Below the pieces are notes generated by a model. That model ran no database searches. It was given only the letters and a program-made list of their open reading frames with translations, and was not told where the DNA came from. A stretch of 64,000 bases of DNA from Chlorops oryzae (lineage: Eukaryota > Arthropoda > Insecta > Diptera > Chloropidae), in NCBI GenBank assembly GCA_020466095.1, contig CM035807.1, positions 106,082,727 to 106,146,726 of the forward strand, written 5' to 3'. Positions 1 through 13,404 of this stretch are shown here, one piece after another. Each line of letters starts with the position of its first letter. Position 1 is the stretch's first letter. The position numbers and the translations under genes are program-made.

Positions 1-2210
1 GCGCTGTTCTCTGCGTGCTTTCCATGATGCTCCTTTAACTCCCCACAAGGCGCGTGTAAAGTGCCTTATCTTCGAATTGAACGCGAACAAACGAAGCCAC
101 AGCAACGTGTAGTTTAGCCCAAAAAAATTTGTACGCCAAGCCGCCGCGTTTTTCCTTTGGCCTCTCGCCATTCTTCGGGCGTTCGTTCGCGAGCGTTGAG
201 CGATTCTGGGAGTTTGCAGAAACCCAAAAAACGAGATTTCCAATGCAACTTTTTTTTTGTTTTTTTTTCTTTTTTTTGCTTTGCGCCTCTTTCGAGTCAC
301 GTTCTGTGCCCAAAATAACATCCCGACTTTCTCGAAAATCCTTGCAATTCTATTGAAATCGAACAGCTGATGAGGATAGTTTTCAAACGGCTCTCATCAT
401 GTGTTCCTGGGATTTCAATGCGGTCGAATTTTTTTTTCCCCCCATTTCTAAGGGATTTCATACCTCAATGGGAAGTTTATAAATGGTTTTAATTCGGCAT
501 TGGTGTTTTTTTTTTTTTTTTTTGGTCATTCGTTCCCTCAGTGGCCTACCCTAATATTCGTTCAAGCATTTCGTCTCACATGTTCTGACATTTCAACAAT
601 CCCCTTGTTCATAACGGAAAGGAGAAAAAGCACAGCTGTGTACGATGTCCTGCCAACCTTCAAGTTGCCATGGCTTGTCCGCAAAAAAGAAACAAAAATT
701 CCAAAAACAAATTGGGAAAAAAATTAATCCCAGAGAAAAGAACATTCTCTGCAAAGCGCACGAGGACGAGAGCGATAGAGAGAGAGAGAGAGAGTTAAAT
801 AAATTCGCTGCAAAAAATTCGCATCGACGATTTCGTCGACAGTTTCCGAATCTCTCGGCGAACGAACTTAACGAAGCCATGCCAAACGATAAACGGCAAA
901 GCGAGGAATTATATTTTGGCCAAAGCTTTAGAGCAACCAAGACACGAAGCCATCACAGACACTCACAACGCGCAAAGGGACGAAACAACAAAATTTTTGT
1001 CGTCCGATTTAAGTGATTTTTGTTTTTTGAAAGTAGAGTGGTGAACATTTAAAATCTTTTAGATTGAGTGAAATTTTACAAATTTTTTTTTTTCAAATTT
1101 TTCGGGTAATTTTAAATTTTTTAAAAAATTTCTTTGAAGACAAAAATAAAAAGTGAACTAAATTAGACAAAAACAACAGCAGCAAGTGCCTCCGAACAGT
1201 AGGAAGAAATGAAAATTCCGAAAATCCTTTTCAATGAAAACGCACACAAAAAGGAAACCACGAAGTCCGAGAATTCTTTGCTGTCACGTGCAAAAATCGT
1301 TGGAAATTTTGTTGAACAAAAAAAAGGGCGTGGATGTAATTTTACTCCCTACGTGTTTGCCTCACAGTCAAACGAGAAGTTAATCGACCGACTACTGACT
1401 TCTTTTCTAAAAGTTATTTGGCAATTTTTCGTTTTTTCCTATAATTGAAATGGATGGAAAAAGATTTTGCTTCGCATCCCAAAAAGGCTTAGAGAGTAGA
1501 AGCCGCAAAATTTGATCATTTATTGAGAACCAATTTGAATACTTGAAGTTAATTATCCTTGGATTTGCTCTTTGTCTGTAGCTACTTCCCTTATTAGAAG
1601 TGATATTGATTTCGTATGTTTTGCTTTGCTTAATTATTCCTTTTGGCATCGAAATCATACGCAAACATTGCGTATATTGCGTCTTGACTGGGACAACACG
1701 TTCAATCTTGGGCGCCGCATAGTTGATTTGTCTTGCCATACTGAGGTTGATCTATAACCGAAATGTTGACGGTTCTTGTTTATTAAATCGTTTCTTGTCC
1801 AATCATGCAGACAGCTCATAAAGTCAATCAGTTCGATAGTCTGCCATTTCGCTTTTGATAGCTTCAAAAGGGAACTCTAGCGTTAACTAGTTTACTTAAC
1901 TCCCTTCAACCTTGCTGTGGTACTTCTTGTAGCCCTCAATCTCATAAAATACCATAAATAAAGTGATGATATTCCATAAAATTCAGATCAGCGGAACATG
2001 GCATGGTGTGAACATCATTGTGTATTTTTCGAAAGATAAAGAATAAATTTCCAAAAAAAAAAAAGGAAGGAAAAAGAAAGAAGGAAAGAGAGCAGAAACG
2101 TTAAATTTCATCAACGCATCACATTAAGCGCCAATAACATCAATAGAAAAAAAAAAAAGCAAGAAAGAAGGGGAAAAACTGGGAACCGAAATCAAATAAA
2201 ATACCATAAA
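1..2210. other. non-coding upstream region, no gene recognised
   Basis: No open frame here has protein-like composition; the open stretches on both strands are poly-A/poly-T or GA-repeat driven. A GA microsatellite sits at about 776-794 and several A- or T-runs of 10-19 bases occur (500-520, 2054-2064). If the exon proposed to end at 2373 is real, this stretch would be promoter and distal 5' flank of tutl. I see no TATA box or initiator that I would defend. Confidence 0.5.
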
Positions 2211-2224
2211 AAGGAACAGCGGAA

Positions 2225-2373
2225 TTTGAATTTGCCTCCGTTAGTCGCAATCTTCATATTTCCACGTCGATTGTGTTTTATTTTGATTTTATTTCGTTTT
2301 CGACAACAAAAAACTCGTTACTACTTCGAATTGCATTGGATTTCAAACATTGGATAATGCTCGTACAAGAAAG
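2225..2373 (+). other. tutl: possible 5'UTR exon of tutl
   Basis: The sequence ends in AAAG followed by GTAAGTCACG, a full-consensus splice donor at 2374, in a context with little other structure. Its start is arbitrary; no initiator was recognised. An ATG at 2356 would, after joining to the acceptor at 30225, read MLVQER and stop, so it would act as a short upstream ORF rather than the protein start. This is inference from one donor site. The true first exon could lie elsewhere upstream or within the large intron. Confidence 0.25.
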
Positions 2374-3146
2374 GTAAGTCACGAATTATTGCTCACCGTT
2401 CAATTAAAGTAGAAAGGCTCTTTTCTTGTGTGATTTTCCTTCCTTTTTTTTACTTTTTTTTTTGGGGTTTGAATAGGTGAATACGGGCACAGTGGTATGG
2501 AAATGAGCTCTAAAGTTGAACTGACATTTTCCATAACAAAAAAAAAAAAAAAAAAAAAAAAAAGCGAGAGTTTGAAGTTCATGAAATTCACTTGAAGCAT
2601 TTTCTTTTCTGTGAATTTATGTTGGGGCTGAAAGTGAGGCTGAAACAATTCAAATTGAAATAGGAATTCGTTAATTTTTTCCTTTTTCCTTAAGGGAAGG
2701 AAAAAGTTTAATGGAAAAGTCAATTTCGAACATAAATTTTCAAAGTTTTTACGACCTCATGAGGAGCTTTTTTTTTATTTATATTTTTTGTGAGGAGATA
2801 ATCTCTTTTTTATGTAAATCTTATTTATTTGCAAATGGCAGAACACAAAAAATGATACAAATCTTAGTGTGGAAAAACTTTTTACGTACTTCATAGCCTC
2901 TTTGAGCGGGTGCGAACTTGGTCTTGATCATTTTTATTGTTTTTTCTCAAACATTATTTAAATGTGTGAAAAATCAATTATACTTTTCAAATTCGTCTTT
3001 TGAATCTTCCTTTTTGCAATCAAAATGAGTCCTTAATGCAATTTTGGGATTTTCTCTCAAATTGTCTGCCATTTTGTTAACAATATAGAATGATGAAGAC
3101 GATGAAGTAACTTTACATAACTACACAACACACATCTTCAAATAAT

Positions 3147-3993
3147 TATACCCGACACATAATAATTATATTGCGTCTGTGTGGTTGTTTGTAACACCTA
3201 GAACCAGTCGAGATAGACCATACAAAATGTATATAGAATGTCCGTCCGTCTGTCTGTCTGTCCGTCTGTCTGTATACAGTTATCTTATCGAAGGAGTTGA
3301 GCTATCTCGACAAAATTTGGTATGCGTGCTCACGGGGACATGAGTATGAACAAGTTCGAGAATGGACTTGATCGGACCACTTTTAGGGGTACCTCCAGTA
3401 CTAAAGGCCTTTGACGAAAATCACAAAAACTGCTCTAAAATCGAAGTTTTTCAAGATATTTTGATGAATTTTGATATTTGATCATATTTAAAGGACAGTA
3501 ATATTATTACCAAAAATTGTAAAAGTGGGCGTGGCAGAAGGGCGGTTTTCGAAAATTGTCTCCTACACCCGAAATTCAAATGGGACTTGAACGAAATTTG
3601 GCACTTATGCTTCCTTTGTAGCCTTAAACATCCTTTCAAAAAATTTTCTTGATCGGTCCATTTTTAAGGGTACCTCCAGTACTAGGGTCTGTCACAAAAA
3701 TCTCAAAAGTGCCCCAAAATCGGATTTTTTCGAAATATTTCAATAAAACTTCGGATTAGAGCGTATATCTAGGCCTTTGATTAGATTTTTAAAAAATTAG
3801 ATTAGATTTGCAAGAAAAGGGGAAAATTGGGCGTGGCAAAGGGGCATTTTTTATAAAGAAATCTATCAAAAGTCGGTATATGGGGCCCCTTATGGTCTTA
3901 AACACCTCTTGATATTAAAAATTATTTGAACATGTGTGTCTGTGTCGGGTATTTTATTGTCAGTCTCGCCTGACTATAACACCCTTACTTGTT
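3147..3993 (+). mobile_element. dispersed 'TACCCGACACA' repeat, non-autonomous
   Basis: The left end TATACCCGACACA and the right TGTGTCGGGTA are inverted. The right end continues through TCAGTCTCGCCTGA, an imperfect hairpin, to TATAACACCCTTACTTG. Inside is a CCGTCTGTCTGT microsatellite near 3238. The sequence type is familiar from higher-fly genomes, where it is dispersed and lacks coding capacity. A short 3' hairpin near the end recalls Helitron termini, but I cannot assign the class. The same 3' end recurs inverted at 63669-63720. Confidence 0.55.
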
Positions 3994-5422
3994 TTTTGTC
4001 TTCAACTGGAGAGTTTGAGAATCTAGAAAAAGTTAAACTTTATCTTGGCCATGAAATTAATTAAATGGAATTCCCTTGAAAAATATAAGAATTCTGATAA
4101 AACCCAAATTTCAAGGTTGAAATATTTTCTTGTAAAATTGTTCTCAATCACATATGTATGTATGTATTTCTATGAATTTAAATTGAAGAAAATTCATAGA
4201 ATTTTTAAACCAATGTTAAATCAAATGAAATGCAAGAAGTTTAAGCAAAAAAGAAATTATCCTTTAAGGACACCCTCGAAGTTTCTTCCATTGGTTTCTC
4301 AAGGGCAATTTAGAAAAACGCCCACGGAATTTCCGTTATCAGAAAACGATTACTTAATTACTTTACTTAAATATTAAGCTCAGTTATTATTGAAAGAACG
4401 TTTAGTGAAATAAATAATTCCCGAAAACATACGAACATACGAATGTGTTCGCTCCTGTCCTCGCTTGGCAAACACTTGCTCATTGTTTATTGATCATTGT
4501 TTTTATGCTTAAAGGGTCATAAATCTTGCAAAGTAATCCTTTTGGGCTAAAAGTAAAACACAAAAGCCCATAAAGCTATATAAATGTCTATATATATATA
4601 TATATGTTTGTATATATGTGTAGATAGATATGTATAGATAAATATAGCTCCATAGTCGATAGAGAGAAAAATAAAAGAGAAAAATAAGCGATAATTTATC
4701 ATTATTAACGATTCGAATGTGTGCGTGTGTGTGTGTGTGTGTGTGTTCGTGTGGCTTCAGCAATGACTGTGATAGAAGTACAATTTAAGTCGTCTAAGTA
4801 GAAAACAAAATTATAAACGATATCCAGCCGAGTTATTCTATTGAAACCATAAAACGACTTGCACGCACACTCAGCCATAGTGAGAGGGGGGGGCAGAGAC
4901 ACAAGGCCACATATGAAATTGTCACAGCAATTCGAAAAGTTTGGACTCCTTCCGATGATACGTTGTCGATCGATTTTTATCGTACCTCCCGGCAATGGAA
5001 TGGCTATTAGTGGGTGTTAATATTTTTCTTTTTTTTTTTTTTTTGTTCTCGTCGAGCTTACTTTCCTATCGAATAAAAAGTTTTTCATCGAAGCGAAAAC
5101 AAAAAACTTTTGTTTTGTGAATAAAATTCTTATGTTAAAACGCTTACGAAAAAGTTTTCCAAAAACCCAATAAACACGAAGTACACGAATAATTCAATGA
5201 GGTATCTTCTGACAGTGTACAATGAATTAAGAAAGCTTTAGTCCAACTGAGATTGATATACGAGAATTTCATTTCAGAGGTCCCTCCTAGCTGAGATTGA
5301 TCTCAATCTCTGGCGTAACTATCGGTGTTCCAGATATTCCATTGCTCCTAAGAAAAAATATTTGTCTAAGCTCAAATTGAAGATGCAACTAGGAAATTAG
5401 GCTTTAATAATATGTAGCTCTG

Positions 5423-5607
5423 TAAGGCTGAGAGCACACCAGATCAAACGAAAACGAAACGAAACCGAAACAAAATGTTTTCAAAAACAACATTCCATTG
5501 GGCCTTATGAGAGCGAACACACCAGATTAGTCAAAAGACTTTCTCTTGACTGACGAAACGAAAACGTTTAATTTCGTTTTGTTTGATCCGGTGTGTTCTC
5601 AGCCTTA
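5423..5607. mobile_element. MITE with TAAGGCTGAG termini
   Basis: The ends TAAGGCTGAGAGCACACC and GGTGTGTTCTCAGCCTTA are near-perfect inverted repeats that extend inward over GATCAAACGAAA / TTTCGTTTTGTTTGATC. Flanks TAGCTCTG and AGCTCTAA resemble each other, suggesting a decayed target duplication of about 8 bp as in hAT elements. It is 185 bp long with no coding capacity. Confidence 0.55.
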
Positions 5608-6911
5608 AGCTCTAACATATCGAAAGTTCTTTTTCCAATATTAGTCTTATTCTTGACTATAAAAATTATATAAAGCCAAAGGAAAGGAGCCCCCATTTGT
5701 GCATTGGAGCACAAACTTTTTGAATGTCCTTAAACCACTGTCCCAGAGGTTGACTTTTATGGGCAATTATAGAGAAAATTCATCCATTGAGACTACATAC
5801 ATTACGAGATAATGATGAACAAGAAAATTCCAAATTAAAAAAAAAGAAAAAAGTTTTTTTTATTGATTGCCCAAAACCAAAGAGAAACTTCCTTTCAGTT
5901 ATTTTTAAGATAGGTTCCTTCACTCACGTTGGGTATAAATTTCAAGTATTTCCTTTTTTAAATTTGTTTCCTCGTATTGCAATGAAGAATGGGAAGGATT
6001 CGAAGGATTAGAAAAGCAGAAACATCTGAACTTTTCTTCTGTTTATTGTTTTTCTTTTTTTCTATTGTATCCTAACGGAGGTTGAAGAACATTGCAGATA
6101 CGCAATAGCAATCAAATTTTCTCATTATTTATTTGTTTTTTATTAATATTATCCCACACATTTCCTTCATTTTAATCGGGGTCATAAGGATTTTATTCTT
6201 TTTTCTTTTTAAGCTAATGAGAATAGAAGAGGGATAAGAAGCATCAAGGGTATACTTGAGAGGGAAAAATTATTTCAATAGATATTAACCAATTAATAAA
6301 TAAATTCTTTCTAGAAGAGGATTCTTGGAATTGTGAAAGACTTTGAGCCAAGAGTCGCAACTGATTATAACGATATAGATATTGTTTTCTTTTATTCTTT
6401 TCTTCAATTTTATTGAACACCCACAATCACATTTTCATAACAATCGAAAAGTATTCGCAAGCAAAAAGTTTTTCCTAATTATAATTATTGGATAATGAAA
6501 TAGAACAAAAAGAAAATTTCTCGGAAAACTTGTTTACGTAAAATAATATCATTTTTTTTTTCGAAAGACGAAAGGTTATTGATTTTTCAATAAAATAAAA
6601 TTTAAATATTTATATAGGAAGTGCGGAAAATCTGGCCCACGTTAGTAATATGACCCACCGCAATAATTCATAACTGAAACAAGATCGACCGCCATGTGCG
6701 AGGTCAATTCAAAGCAGCTCAAGCCAATATTGTTTCATTCTAATTTGGCGACAGTATCTGATCAGATGTGCAAAAGAGAGCAGGAACTAAATTTTATTCG
6801 TTTTTGATGAACATTTTTCTACTTTTCATAAGAATTTTTTAACTAAAATTTGCGAAATATTTCTGTTGGTAAGTTAAACGTTTTTGTTTATAAAAAAAAT
6901 ATGTAGTTTAA

Positions 6912-8028
6912 GAGGGCAGTCTCCTTCGACAAAAATTTTTTATTATTTTTTTAAAATTTTTCTATTGCTTGGATATTTGAGAATATCTTGCTAAAAGGAT
7001 TTTTTTGAAATTCGAAATAGTTTAGAAGACATAGCCTTCTTTGTCCGAGCAAGGTCTGCGCTAAAACGAGTCATTTAAAACGCATTTATCTCGAAACCAC
7101 TTTATTTGAACTGGCGGCCACTACTCCTCCCGTTCAACTGGACCGATTTTAATGAAACAAAGTGGATTCGATGCAGAATTGTCACCATTATGGCCGGACT
7201 CTCAACCATAATTTTAACAAATTTTTTTACTATTTTTTTTTTACACTAAGCTACAAAAAAATATACTCGAAATCGATTGGTCATTGTTTATTGGTCGCCA
7301 TTTTGTGCAAAAAAAAATCGCAAAATTATTTTCGAGGGTCCGTCCATAATGACATCTGTACTGATTATAGCCCTGTATTTTTTTTTCATATCAGACAAAT
7401 TTGAGACAAGAAATCGTCTCCGCCAGCACTACACTTTATTTTTTAAAGTCTCTCTTCTTTGACGGCCGAGAACATTTTGAACCGCCCTGATTTAAAAACA
7501 GGGTTTTTTTAAATGTCACTGTGATAGTTTTTTTTCAAAAAAATTAATACATTTTTTTGTTAGTATTTGAAATATTTCGAAGCATACTTCAGGGATTTTT
7601 CATATACAAAATAAAAAAAATTTTTTAAATAGTAGATGATTTTTGATTTTTAAATGGGTATAGCTCCCAAACTCGGCATTTTATCATAACGGTGTTTTCG
7701 GAAAAATTATTTGCCATATCTTAGAATACATTTTGGTGTTTGCTTAGAATACCAAACTTCAACTCATACATAGATATGTGCCAAAATGTGGCCAAAAAAA
7801 CCTTTGCATGACGGCGTAACGATAACTTAAAAAACGAATGGTGCAGTTCGATTACTTTTGCCCGAAATAGGGGGAAAACGTCGAATTCGGTCTTGTCTTT
7901 TTGTTTTTCGACTACCAGAGTGTAATTTTCATTAATTCTGAACACAATAAAAAAAAATCGATTCGTTTTCTGTCAGGAGTTTTTTAAAATATGGTCCAAA
8001 ACGAGACCCGCGAAGAAGACAAGCCCCC
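6912..8028. mobile_element. TTAA-flanked 1.1-kb element, piggyBac-like by its flanks
   Basis: TTAA stands at 6908-6911 and again at 8029-8032. Just inside them GAGGGCAGTCTCCTTCG and CGAAGAAGACAAGCCCCC are imperfect inverted repeats of about 17 bp. The interior is AT-rich with no open frame resembling a transposase. TTAA duplication is diagnostic of piggyBac elements; with such short, imperfect ends the class is tentative. Confidence 0.4.
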
Positions 8029-10982
8029 TTAAGGCTATTATAATTATTATTTGACTACTATAAAAATGGACAAACTTGAAAAATTTTAAGTGTTTATAAG
8101 TGCCTAATATGACCCAACAGAAGTTTCATTTGTAATAATAGTGTGAAGTCCTGAAATGCGCTGTGAACAATATGAGCCCATGAAGACTGTACCTACAGGA
8201 AGCAACACACAGTTTTTCAAATGTTCATATTTCAAGTCATAAAATATTTCAATAAGGGACTCTGGTCCATATTTGAAACTTAGTGGTCCACCTTTTTTTA
8301 TTTTTTCGAAAAATGAAGCTGCTTTCTTTTATTTTTTTTTTAAATATCTTTTTGTTGGATAACTTTTCGAGCTTGAACTCTTAGCCACAGGAGGGAAATT
8401 TGAGTTCTACGGCTGCTTAAAAAAATATATATTTATTGTATAAACGAATCCGAATTGAATTGGCCGATTAATTAAGAGAAGAAAAAAACTTTCGGTGGAC
8501 CATATTTGCCACACTTCCTTAGTATATAAAAAAATTTTCTCATTTCTATTCGATTCAATGTGAGAATTTAAAGTTGAATTTCCAATCACGTTTTTGCTCA
8601 ACGCTCACACAAGCACAATGGAATGCCCATTATAAATATTAATATTTCAATTACTTGACAACAAAACCGCTTTGAATGAATGCAGGCTAAATTGTCAATG
8701 GTTTCCACCGAATTGAAAGAAGATCAAATCAAGACCACTTACCACAGAGCCACACGAGCCACAATGTGTCTAAATGCATTTACGTGTGGTTAAATTAGAA
8801 TTATAGTTGCAATCCGAATTCATGCGTCGCTCCGTTTAATGGGCTTCCATACACCAGGAGAACCAACCACCCAAAACCCCACCCACACTTAACATTTACG
8901 ACTCTTAGAGCGATAAATTCCGAGTTTGAGATTTATGTATTCATTTTGTGCTCTCATCGTGTTTCGATCAATACACTTACATAGTTCTCGGCTTGAGCGT
9001 TGCACTAAATCAATACCAGCAGGAGCACTACAAAACATTCCTCAGATTTCTGTACTTAAATGAATGCAACATTCAATCCCCCGAAACAAAAGATGTATGC
9101 ATGCGTGCATTTGTGTGTGTGTGTGTGTGTGTGTTGCACTCTATATATACCGACTGAATAATGCGCTATAAAACTATTGGGTCTTGATTACAAAACAACA
9201 AAATTCGAGCTCATTCCAATTCCTCCCACTGCCCTCTCATTATATTGTTGCGAGTGAAATTTCTAAACTTTAGGGTTACTTTTCCATTTGTGGCTTTTCC
9301 TCAATGAGTAAAACATCTTCCAAAACTGAATTTTAATTAAAAACATGCCCTATAGGCACTAAAGCTGTCATTATTATACAGCAGCATTACAACAGCAACA
9401 GCAACAACAATTCAAGTTCAGTTTCATTACAAATCGTTTTTCAACGCTCTCCGACACAACAACAAAAAATTTCCTATTGAAATTGTTTCCCCATCAGCAA
9501 TGGCAACAGCTCAGAACAGGTCCGTGCAAGACATTTGCGGGCCCTTGGAAAAAACAACCTCTTCGAGGCTGATTTTCGATACAAACATATGAGAATTCAT
9601 AACAAATAAATCGTTAAGTCCAGGCCTGAAGGAAGCCATTCTCCTTTGGAACCCGCCCTCACTACTGCCCTCTGCCAGAGAGCGTTCATTAAGTGATTTT
9701 TAGTTAAAGTACATCAACGTATGCTATTTGCTTTTTGATGTGTTGTCATAAGGCATTATTTCGGCTTATAAGCCTACATACATGAATTTATTCACAAGAG
9801 TTATTTACACTCGAAGATACTTAAGTCGTGTCTGAAAAACAAAAGCCTTCGGACAAAATGATACAATCATGAAATGACGAAAATCGTCGAAAGTTAATAA
9901 TACACCTCAACGTGTATTTATAACATTTCGGCATTTCCATTTGTTTAATTGAATAACTCAGTCAAACTGTGGCACAGTCAGACCTTAGACAGTGCAACAC
10001 TCACTCACTCACTCACTCAGTCACTCATCCACCGACTCAATTCCGCTATCATTCACTCGATCATCAATCAAGTGCCGTTGAGTGCCAAGTTGAGGAGCGC
10101 TTTGTCAGGCAAAAGTTTTCTTTTTCTTTCGTTTCGTTTTTTTTCTTTTCCCTTTTGGTGACAAATGCCTTTTCAGCTGTCATAACGATTTGGAAAAGAA
10201 GGCTCAAAGGTTTTTCGGGTGTTGATTAAGAAGCTTTCAAGTGATTCCACTGAACCGAAGCCGATACAAAAATGAAAGAAAAGAAATGGAAAATAATTAT
10301 TTTTCCATTTTCTTTTCCTTTTCCATTTAATTTTTAATTTTTTATTATTTAATTTTTATTTTTATTTTTTTTTGGGTCAAAATCTGAAGTTTTTCACATT
10401 CAATGTTTTTCTCATTTATTCTTCACACGCAAAAAGCTTTGACCTCTCGTTAAGGAAATTTTTTTGTTTTTTTTTTAAAGTACTCTTTTAACTTCGAATG
10501 AGAGAAGGGAAAAAGAAGAAATGAAACGAAAAACTCGCATAGAGGAATGTGAAAATAATAATAGAGCAGGACGGCGATGGAGGTTCGCTTCAGGGCAAGC
10601 AGTAATTCCCATAGTTTTTCGTTGTGCGGTGGCTGTGAAATGCTGGTTCATTTGGGATATGGAAGAATTTTCCCCCAATTAAAAGAAAGTGAACGTACAA
10701 GATTTATGATTTCAACAGAAAATTGATTGAAAAAAAAAAAATCTGTAAATGAAACCGAAAAATACATGCCTTTGTTGAAATGGCAGAAGAGCTCACTCAA
10801 CAAAGTGTTGCGACAATTATTCGAGCTAGTTAAATAAAATTTTGGAGGTCAAACGTAACTTTTCATGTCAAAAAAATTGCTAAGCATTTCAAATGTCAGT
10901 TCTCTCGGTGAACAGGTTTTTTCTTCTTCTTATTTTGGTGCGCTTTTGAGCCGTATTCGTTTTGTTTTGAGGAAAATGTAAT

Positions 10983-11194
10983 CAGAATCCGATAGCTGTC
11001 CGAATCGGAATTCAAATCGATCGAAATTTCATACAGAATTAACAAATTTTATTGTTTTTGCCTTTGAATCGGAACTATTATCGGTTCTTAAGTGCACAGA
11101 ACTCTATTTTATCCAGCTGCCTATGAAATATATATATGGAAACTCAGTCGACTAAATTCCAATTCCGACAGCTATCGGATTCTGTGACACCCCT
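10983..11194. mobile_element. MITE with CAGAATCCGATAGC inverted ends
   Basis: CAGAATCCGATAGCTGTC (10983-11000) and GACAGCTATCGGATTCTG (11167-11184) are an exact 18-bp inverted pair. On the right side the sequence runs on to TGACACCCCTG, a hAT-like terminus; the left side lacks it and appears to have lost about ten terminal bases. Confidence 0.5.
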
Positions 11195-12995
11195 GAATGA
11201 TTTCTATGGCCCTTCATAATTTTTCTGCTTTCTATAAATCTGACCTTAATTATGCCTTATTATTTTAAATCCAAAAGAGTGTCCAACCCTTTCGTTTGAC
11301 TCTGAGAAACCTCTGAAAAAGTTTCCCATAAATACAACAATTATTACATTGTGTACAAAAGGCCAAATGTTTTTTTCCCATAACTACCGTAATCTAATGT
11401 GGCCTACAAAACAATAGGTGCGGGTGTCGTCCAAAAACACATATGTATAAAGAAAACCAAAAAAAAAAAAAGGCAAAAACTGGTCGCATTCATAATGATT
11501 TTGATGAATATTCAAATCTCGCACTGCGTAGGAAGTAGGGTAATCAATAAAGTTACGGCAATGGCAACGTGTTTGAAGCGAAGCCCAGAGAAGGTCACCA
11601 ACGCGACAAATTATAGGAAACTTCAAACATCGCAAACCAAAACTCAAACCCAAGCTTAAGTGTCTTAACGAGCTGAATTACAACGTCCGAGATAGGGTGA
11701 ATAGCATTAAGAAGGCATAATGCTTTTCAAAAATAGAGGCCTATGCGCAATCGTCACGACTAGGTAGAGCGCAGCAGGCCAGTTTCAAGTCGAACAGAAG
11801 AAAGAAAAGAAGAAAAGAAAAAAAAAAAAAATGTACACAATAGCGCAGTCCGAAGCGAATCTGCTCTGGCTCTCGCATTTGGGTATGTTTTTACCTGTCC
11901 CTACTCGCTCCTTGGGTGTCTAAAAACTCTATAGGTATCTTGGCTTGCTTGCATGCTGAGAAGGTTCAAAAGGCCGACCGATCTTTTGTTATGATGCTGA
12001 AAAACCAGATATGAGCATAAAGAGAAACGATCTTTGATTCGTCTAAGAGTCGTATAAGAGTTCGGCCAGTGAAATAACAGTGTTATTGAGAAGAGAAGTA
12101 AGTGAGCTAGATCGATTTTCTGTTGAAACTATTGGAGTTTAAAAGAATGTTTTTTCATATAATTTTCTTCAAATGAAGAATGAAAAACAGAATTATTTAT
12201 ATATCCCGTATTTTCTATGGCTTCCTAGAGCTCAAGTAGGTGTGATCGCTTTCCCTATGTATTTTCACATGTTCTCACCTTTTTCGAATGCATGATATAA
12301 CTCGTATAAAGGATATAAATAGCAGTCTGCACATACCTGAACCTTTTCCCATAGGTATGCTCCAACGATGTACATACATATATATATATATATATATATA
12401 CATAGCTATGTACATGTGTGCATTGTATTGCAATTCGATGGCAATATGAACTTTCAAAAAGGAAGAAAAAAAAATTGTTGCAACTTTGTAACGCTCTCTA
12501 TGCATATTGAAGCGTATAAATTGACCCAGAAACGGGATTTATTTTTACCTTAGACTATTTTATTTTTTGTCTTCTTTCTATTGGCAATATTTGTAATTTG
12601 ATTTGTTTATATCGGAAAGTAGTTCACAGCGAACTTTGTTGCTCACAGTCAGTTGAGAAAGGTGGCAATCAATTTGATTGCGGCCAGCAATCGTAAAGAA
12701 GGCGGAGAGGACTTTCTAAAGTTGGTGGATTTTATGGTTGGAGATTTGCTTCGATTGTACGGAAAAGAACAGAAAATCTATTCAATGGATTAAAAGCTTG
12801 ATGCGTTGACTGCAAACAATAAAACTTTAGAGTTTCATGCACTTGAGTGATTACATTTTTATGGATTTTTTATTTCTTAATTTTTTTTTTTTTTTTTTTG
12901 TTTTGGTACTAAAAAATTGAGCACAGGGAGAATTTTTTTAGAAATAATTCAAAGGAGTTTTTTTTTAATTTTATCATGGTCGAATTAGATACCGG

Positions 12996-13404
12996 ACTTC
13001 TACCACTTTAGTGGTAGATCTACCACTATTTTTACTTTCTACCACGCTAGGTCCAAATCTAGCACTTTTTATTTACTTATGTATGCATTTGTTTTAATTA
13101 TTTTATGATCATTTAGAATAATTGAGAACATAAAAAATGTGGTTCAATGATATGTACTTATTATTGAAAAATATGTTGGCAGCTTCCTATTGTCAAGAAT
13201 GGCAGGATTGGCGCTTAACGACATCATTATTTTGTTATAAGAGAATATACCTGAAAACAAGTAATTTTCCAAATTTTCTACATGATCAGATGTGATATAT
13301 TGTATAACTATTTTAAACAATTTAAAATCTACCACTTTTTATAAAAATCTACCAACTCTTCTTTAAAAATCTACCACCTTTAAAAATTTTCAAGTCCGAC
13401 ACTG
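12996..13404. mobile_element. hAT-type MITE with repeated CTACCAC motifs
   Basis: The right end reads AAGTCCGACACTG, i.e. CAGTGTCGGACTT inward, a hAT-style terminus. The left end has the matching GGACTT but lacks the terminal bases. GATACCGG (12988-12995) and GATACCGC (13405-13412) look like an 8-bp target duplication with one change. Both arms are built of 'TCTACCAC' repeats (13009, 13018, 13040, 13328, 13370). No coding sequence is seen. Confidence 0.45.
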
